Below the pieces are notes generated by a model, which was not told the DNA's origin, did not search any database, and was given only the letters and a program-made list of their open reading frames with translations. DNA of 10,776 nt. It comes from Erwinia sp. (lineage in GTDB: Bacteria; Pseudomonadota; Gammaproteobacteria; Enterobacterales; Enterobacteriaceae). The stretch lies in contig DOOK01000435.1 of the NCBI GenBank assembly GCA_003512805.1, positions 1-10,776 on the forward strand, in the 5' to 3' direction. Positions 6,914-10,776 of the stretch are shown here, piece after piece; position 1 is the stretch's first letter, and each line of letters opens with the position of its first letter. A program made the position numbers and the translations under genes.

Positions 6914-7929
6914 AAAGGCTGTCTCTGAAAAAACTCAGTAAACAGGCTGCACGGCTGCGTGGACAGCTTGGTGCGGGCTGTTCTTATGCTTATCAACTGT
7001 CGGGTGAAGCGGGCGTGCTGCGCCTGGCGCTTGCCGATGGTCATCAGCCCGGCGAGATGAGCGGCTGGCAATGTGAAGCCGGCATGCTGGGGCTGACCGA
7101 TGCGCAGGCAGCCCTCTCGTTGATGGCCGATACCCCTACGTTTGCCCTGCCAGCGACCGCACCAGAGCAGAGCTGGTACTGGCCATGGTGGCAAAGTCAA
7201 CTTTCTGGCGAACTTCTGGCGTTGTTCGGCCACATAGCTGTAACAGAAGAAAAAGCAGCAGGTGAATTTCTGCTGGTCATGACGCTGGAGTGGGGAGGCA
7301 GAGAGGCGCGCAGCCTGCTGGCGCTTTCTGCAGACACCCTGGCGCGGCTTCTGAGTAAACCCGGCTGGCAGCGCGACACTCTGCCGCTGCCGGCGGACTT
7401 AAAGCTGGCTGTGCCGATAGCGCTCGGCGAAGTCATCCTGTCGCCAGACGGGATGAAACGCGGAGATGTAGTGCTGCCGCAGCACGCTTTTTTTGCCCCG
7501 GACGGGCGCGGAACGATCCGCTGCGCCGGGCGTCTGCTGCACGGAGAGCTGCGGATCGTGCCCGGCACGACGGCTCATTTTTATCTTAGCGAGATGGAGA
7601 ACGATGACGTGACTTTGCCCCCTGACGAGTTTGAGCAGCCGATCACTCCCGATCCCGAATGGGACGAGGGATCGATGACGGAAGCCACGGATTTCTCGGT
7701 ACTGCCGCTGGCGCTGTCGGTACGCTGCGGCCAGCTGCGGCTGACGCTGGGAGAACTCTCCGCCCTCGCTCCGGGCGCGACGGTGATGATCGATAACGTC
7801 ACGCCCGGTGAAGCGCTGCTCTGCCACGGTGATTACGCCGTTGCAAAAGGCGAGCTGGTTGACGTCGAGGGCCGTCTTGGTCTGCAAATCACCCAGATGC
7901 TGCCGGGCCACAACCCGCTGGCGCGGTAG
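6910..7929 (+). CDS. hrcQ: HrcQ, cytoplasmic sorting-platform protein (SctQ, SpoA domain)
   Basis: A 339-residue SctQ/FliN-FliM-like protein of the cytoplasmic sorting platform. The first ~240 residues form the poorly conserved N-terminal region. The last ~80 hold a SpoA domain, visible as [19 protein letters not shown], the turn [11 protein letters not shown] and [16 protein letters not shown]. In P. syringae the gene is split into hrcQA and hrcQB; here it is one uninterrupted frame, as in Erwinia. I used the ATG at 6910, which overlaps the hrpP stop (ATGA) and has GGAG at 6898-6901. A longer in-frame start upstream would lie deep inside hrpP. An internal start at 7675 (separate entry) may give a free C-terminal domain. 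The gene ends in TAG four bases before hrcR. Confidence 0.93.
   Translation: MKRLSLKKLSKQAARLRGQLGAGCSYAYQLSGEAGVLRLALADGHQPGEMSGWQCEAGMLGLTDAQAALSLMADTPTFALPATAPEQSWYWPWWQSQLSGELLALFGHIAVTEEKAAGEFLLVMTLEWGGREARSLLALSADTLARLLSKPGWQRDTLPLPADLKLAVPIALGEVILSPDGMKRGDVVLPQHAFFAPDGRGTIRCAGRLLHGELRIVPGTTAHFYLSEMENDDVTLPPDEFEQPITPDPEWDEGSMTEATDFSVLPLALSVRCGQLRLTLGELSALAPGATVMIDNVTPGEALLCHGDYAVAKGELVDVEGRLGLQITQMLPGHNPLAR
7666..7677 (+). promoter_or_regulatory. Internal ribosome site and start codon within hrcQ
   Basis: GAGGG (7666-7670) is followed after four bases by an ATG (7675-7677) in the hrcQ frame, codon 256. Translation from here would give an 84-residue protein that is essentially the SpoA domain. 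The family precedent is strong: YscQ, SsaQ and Spa33 make a short C-terminal product from an internal start, and P. syringae encodes the equivalent part as a separate gene, hrcQB. Use of this site in this organism is inferred. Confidence 0.55.
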
Positions 7930-7933
7930 GCGC

Positions 7934-8587
7934 ATGGACTCTCTGTCGCTGAACCCCATGACGCTGGCGCTGTTTCTGGGCGCGCTGTCGCTGGTGCCCA
8001 TTTTAATGATTGTCTGCACCTGCTTCTTAAAAATTTCTATGGTGCTGATGCTGACCCGCAACGCCATGGGCGTACAGCAGGTGCCGCCCAACATGGCGAT
8101 TTACGGCATTGCATTGGCCGCCTCGCTGTTTGTCATGGCACCGGTTTTCAACGAGATCAGCCAGCGGGTAAAAACGGTACCGATTGATACGCAGTCTGCA
8201 GAGCGGCTCGACTATACGGTCAGTAACGGCGCGGAGCCGCTAAAGCGATTTATGGTAAAGAACACCGATCCGGACATTTTGATCCATCTGCAGGAAAACG
8301 CGCAGCGCATGTGGCCAAAAGAGATGTCGGCCACCATCGCGCACGACAGCCCGCTGCTGCTGATCCCTTCTTTTGTGCTGTCGGAGCTGCAAAACGGCTT
8401 TAAAATCGGCTTTTTGATTTTTATCCCTTTTATCGTCATGGATCTGATCGTCTCTAACGTGCTGCTGGCGTTGGGGATGCAGATGGTGTCGCCCATGACC
8501 ATTTCGCTGCCGCTGAAAATCCTGCTGTTCGTGCTGGTCAGCGGCTGGACGCGGCTGCTCGACGGCCTGTTTTACAGCTATCTGTGA
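7934..8587 (+). CDS. hrcR: HrcR, export-gate core protein (SctR/FliP family)
   Basis: A 217-residue inner-membrane protein. Five SctR copies form the core of the SctR-S-T export gate through which substrates enter the channel. Hydrophobic segments lie near residues 11-33, 54-73, 155-180 and 192-213. The FliP signature is plain: [36 protein letters not shown], then the conserved [11 protein letters not shown]. The length is exactly typical. I chose the ATG at 7934 ([10 protein letters not shown]), four bases after the hrcQ stop; its ribosome site is weak (AGG at 7928-7930), so translation may depend on ribosomes ending hrcQ. An in-frame upstream extension lies inside hrcQ and does not look like FliP. 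Confidence 0.97.
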   Translation: MDSLSLNPMTLALFLGALSLVPILMIVCTCFLKISMVLMLTRNAMGVQQVPPNMAIYGIALAASLFVMAPVFNEISQRVKTVPIDTQSAERLDYTVSNGAEPLKRFMVKNTDPDILIHLQENAQRMWPKEMSATIAHDSPLLLIPSFVLSELQNGFKIGFLIFIPFIVMDLIVSNVLLALGMQMVSPMTISLPLKILLFVLVSGWTRLLDGLFYSYL

Positions 8588-8594
8588 GGGAAAA

Positions 8595-8855
8595 ATGGAT
8601 ATCCTGACGCTCTTTCGCCAGGCAATGCTGCTGGTGGTGATCCTTTCCGCGCCGCCGCTGATTGTGGCGGTGATCGTGGGCGTTATTGTGTCACTGCTGC
8701 AGGCGGTTATGCAGTTGCAGGACCAGACGCTGCCGTTTGCCATCAAGCTGGTGGCGGTGGGCATCGCCCTCGCGCTGACCGGCCGCTGGATAGGCGTTGA
8801 GCTGACCGAACTCACCCAAAGCGCCTTCGCCATGATGCCTAATGTAAAGTACTAA
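8595..8855 (+). CDS. hrcS: HrcS, export-gate core protein (SctS/FliQ family)
   Basis: An 86-residue protein with two membrane hairpin segments (about 12-38 and 48-70), normal for SctS/FliQ. It packs around the SctR-SctT assembly in the export gate. Family features include VVILSAPPLIVAVIVGVIVS, then QAVMQLQDQTLPFAIKL, and GRWIGVEL near the end. GAGGG (8586-8590) precedes the ATG at 8595, seven bases after the hrcR stop. The gene ends in TAA, and no hrcT follows, although hrcT normally comes next, usually with overlap or tight spacing. Whether the last residues (MMPNVKY) are native or were altered by a rearrangement at this point cannot be judged from this sequence alone. Confidence 0.96.
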   Translation: MDILTLFRQAMLLVVILSAPPLIVAVIVGVIVSLLQAVMQLQDQTLPFAIKLVAVGIALALTGRWIGVELTELTQSAFAMMPNVKY

Positions 8856-8866
8856 GAAGCTAACGT

Positions 8867-8900
8867 AATAATAAACCCGCCGGAGCGGCGGGGTGTTATT
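8867..8900 (-). terminator. Hairpin terminator between the convergent genes
   Basis: A perfect 7-bp GC stem, CCCGCCG (8876-8882) and CGGCGGG (8886-8892), has a three-base loop. Read on the minus strand it is followed by TTTATTATT, a fair U-rich tail, so it best fits termination of the leftward tailspike-like transcript. On the plus strand the tail is GTGTTATT, which is weaker but might still stop the hrp operon, whose last gene ends 20 bases before the stem. It may work in both directions. Confidence 0.68.
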
Positions 8901-8905
8901 ACAGG

Positions 8906-9139
8906 CTAAAGGCCCGTTTTGTTAACGCGACTCATCTGGTCATCGGGCGTGGAAACGTTCCCTGTCAGCGGCTTCGTCGTCGTGGTTTATGCAACGGTAA
9001 AAAAGCCGATAACTTCGCCGTCTGGGAACGAGGTGTTCTTCATTCCCTGTTGTAGCCCGCCGTTAACATAAACTTTACTACCGCTGCCTTTTACCGTGGT
9101 GCCGTTGAGGTTGCCCGCTCGTGAAAACCGGGCTGACAG
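8906..9139 (-). pseudogene. Protein-like tail in frame beyond the tailspike stop codon
   Basis: Past the TGA at 9142-9140 the same frame continues for 50 codons to a TAA at 8989-8987. The translation looks protein-like (for example GSGSKVYVNGGLQQG and FPDGEVIGFFTVA), yet no suitable start codon with a ribosome site precedes it. After the TAA the frame is open for another 26 codons to a TAG at 8908-8906, followed closely by the hairpin terminator. One reading is a decayed or truncated C-terminal module of the neighbouring gene; stop-codon readthrough is another. It could also be non-coding, since GC-rich DNA often stays open over such lengths. Confidence 0.4.
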
Positions 9140-10776
9140 TCAGGCATCTATTTCCAACGGAATACGATAGTTAACCCCGTTAATGCGCACGCGCAGCTTG
9201 TTGTCTTTCAGCAGGGTTTTGGTGGTCAGCACCAGCGTGCCGTCGGTATCAAAAGCGATACCGTGCCCGCTAAGCGTACCAAAAGCGGCGGCATCAACCG
9301 GCGTCCACGGATAGTCCAGCTTGTCGATGACCGTCTGGGCCACGACATCACCACGCGGCGTCCACAGGAAGCATGTGCCGCCATGAAAACGGCTGTCGGT
9401 CGTGCTTTCAACCTGTACGTGAACATAGCCGCTGTTGGCGGGCAGCTTTACATAGATGCTCACATTGTTAGCGTAGGGGCGGTTGAGGCGGATATCGGTT
9501 ACCGGGCTTGATCCCCTGACTTCCACCGCGCCTACCGGTTTAACCGTATCGTTGCCTTTCATGCGGCGCATACGCAGGATGGCTTCGCCGCCGCCAAAGC
9601 TGTTGGACTGGTTATCAAGGGGGATGCCTGCTGCCGGATTCTCAGAGCGGGCGCCTAAAAAGCGCACGGTAACCTGATCGCTTTCGGCCGTAGTGGCATA
9701 GTCGCCGACGTAAACCCATACCGGCGCCTCCGTTTTGTTATTAAAGCGCAGATTAGAACTGTACCAGTTAGCCGCCATAGAACCGGCCAGCGTAGTACCA
9801 AAAGCCTCTTCACGACGGTAGCCCATATCGTAACCGCCGAGGTAGCGCACTACCGTGGCGTTATTACGGTTAAAGGTGGCATTTTGCAAATTGATATGGC
9901 GCAAAATAGCCTTTGTATAGGTGATGTCGGCAGGCACGGTTGCCCCTTCCATACTGAAAACGTCGAGGGTCCATTCGCCGTTACTGATATCCATCGGGTA
10001 GTTACATTTCTCCATCCAGCCGTTGTAGATACAGCACTGGGTGGCTCGCGGTAAATCAAAGGCTGGCGTAGTAGAGCGGCTTTCCTGCACGTTAAAGTTG
10101 CTAAGCTCGATAGCGGTAAGATGATTCCAAGATTTTTGATAAGAAGGACGGCCTTTTAAAATAGAGTCGTAAGTATAGCTGGTATAAAAGCTGTTAAACT
10201 TCGTATCCAGCGTATCGATCATATTAAATACGATGCCGCCTGTTTGGCTGATATAAAGCCTGTCGCACTGATAATACTGTCCCTCGGGGCATTTATTGGT
10301 CATAAAGCCGCGCGTATTTTTCGCTATATCGTACTGACCATAAATTTCGAGGCAGGAAACTTCCGTGCGGCGAGCGTTGGTGTTAAAAACAAAGCTGCCC
10401 TCATCGCCTATAAGCGTAAGTTTTGCCACAGGCGAGTAGCCGTAAGAGACGGTAGGTCCATTAATTCTCAGCATACGCAAATAAACGGAAGAAATATTCA
10501 GGCTCGATACGGCATAATTACCTTCAGGGAGGGTAATCCAGGCTTTATAGTCTTCGCCTGAATGCTTGAACGTAAAGTTATACATGGCGGTGATTGCAGC
10601 GATCGAGTCCGTTTTACCATCCGGTACGGCACCAAAGTCGCCGATAGTTAACTCTGCCAGGTTATTGATTTGTCTACGCCAGTGGTAAACCTTACCGGCG
10701 GTATTGGCGATGGTGCCACCATCATCCGCTGCGGCCGTCAGCGAACCAACAAACCAGCCGCCGCCGATGCCTTTAT
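9140..10776 (-). CDS. Tailspike / EPS-lyase-like beta-helix protein (partial, 5' end off window)
   Basis: The frame is open from the right edge to a TGA at 9142-9140, giving 544 visible C-terminal residues. An ATG at 10585 is internal, because convincing coding sequence lies before it. That upstream part has DDGGTIANTAGKVYHWRR and then GDFGAVPDGKTDSIAAI (about 45-61), the entry motif of right-handed beta-helix proteins of the pectate-lyase superfamily, common in phage tailspikes and capsule depolymerases. The rest is rich in Asn, Gly, Ser, Thr and aromatic residues with short beta-strand-like stretches; the end (LRVRINGVNYRIPLEI) resembles a tail-fibre C-terminus. It may bind or cleave surface polysaccharide. 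Alternatives are a prophage tailspike, or a bacterial EPS-processing protein such as WceF/AmsF of Pantoea and Erwinia. The particle-binding or signal region that would decide is missing. It is convergent to the hrp operon. Confidence 0.78.
   Translation of the reverse strand, partial: KGIGGGWFVGSLTAAADDGGTIANTAGKVYHWRRQINNLAELTIGDFGAVPDGKTDSIAAITAMYNFTFKHSGEDYKAWITLPEGNYAVSSLNISSVYLRMLRINGPTVSYGYSPVAKLTLIGDEGSFVFNTNARRTEVSCLEIYGQYDIAKNTRGFMTNKCPEGQYYQCDRLYISQTGGIVFNMIDTLDTKFNSFYTSYTYDSILKGRPSYQKSWNHLTAIELSNFNVQESRSTTPAFDLPRATQCCIYNGWMEKCNYPMDISNGEWTLDVFSMEGATVPADITYTKAILRHINLQNATFNRNNATVVRYLGGYDMGYRREEAFGTTLAGSMAANWYSSNLRFNNKTEAPVWVYVGDYATTAESDQVTVRFLGARSENPAAGIPLDNQSNSFGGGEAILRMRRMKGNDTVKPVGAVEVRGSSPVTDIRLNRPYANNVSIYVKLPANSGYVHVQVESTTDSRFHGGTCFLWTPRGDVVAQTVIDKLDYPWTPVDAAAFGTLSGHGIAFDTDGTLVLTTKTLLKDNKLRVRINGVNYRIPLEIDA

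Noticed and set aside
7399..8094. Antisense open frame (231 codons) across the hrcQ-hrcR junction
   Set aside because: It covers two well-supported genes on the other strand and shows no recognisable domain or ribosome site.
8240..8833. Antisense open frame (197 codons) opposite hrcR and hrcS
   Set aside because: It lies wholly opposite conserved FliP/FliQ-family genes, and its composition is that of a reverse-strand shadow.
8856..8990. tRNA gene or phage attachment site at the hrcS junction
   Set aside because: No cloverleaf-like sequence and no obvious direct repeat were seen; a right-hand att copy would lie outside the window.

Overview
The window carries one half of a plant-associated Hrp type III secretion locus and, next to it, a tailspike-like gene. 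Gene order, four-base overlaps and family signatures match the hrpJ operon of Hrp group I (Erwinia, Pantoea, Dickeya, Pectobacterium, Pseudomonas syringae). An undivided hrcQ and divergent hrpL point to an enterobacterial member, probably Erwinia or Pantoea. The species cannot be fixed from this sequence alone.

Bases 1-320 are a compact divergent control region. The first 13 codons of a minus-strand gene, most likely hrpL (ECF sigma factor), start at base 40. Behind them is a textbook sigma-54 promoter (78-93). On the other side an hrp box (GGAACC-N15-CCACTTA, 261-288) drives hrpJ. So sigma-54 makes HrpL, and HrpL switches on the adjacent operon. Two dyads between the promoters are candidate activator sites.

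Bases 321-8855 are a tightly packed plus-strand operon: hrpJ (gatekeeper), hrcV (export gate), hrpQ (inner-ring SctD), hrcN (ATPase), hrpO (stalk), hrpP (needle-length and substrate switch), hrcQ (sorting platform), hrcR and hrcS (export-gate core). Most junctions are ATGA or GTGA overlaps, implying coupled translation. hrcQ has a plausible internal start that would release an 84-residue SpoA-domain protein.

After hrcS the usual partners hrcT and hrcU do not follow. Instead there is a short gap with a GC-rich hairpin terminator, then a long minus-strand gene running off the right edge. It encodes a phage-tailspike or exopolysaccharide-lyase-like beta-helix protein. Its reading frame stays protein-like for 50 codons past its TGA stop, which suggests a truncated or decayed 3' end. 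The hrcS/tailspike junction is the least ordinary part of the window. The rest is a recognisable, apparently intact set of secretion genes.
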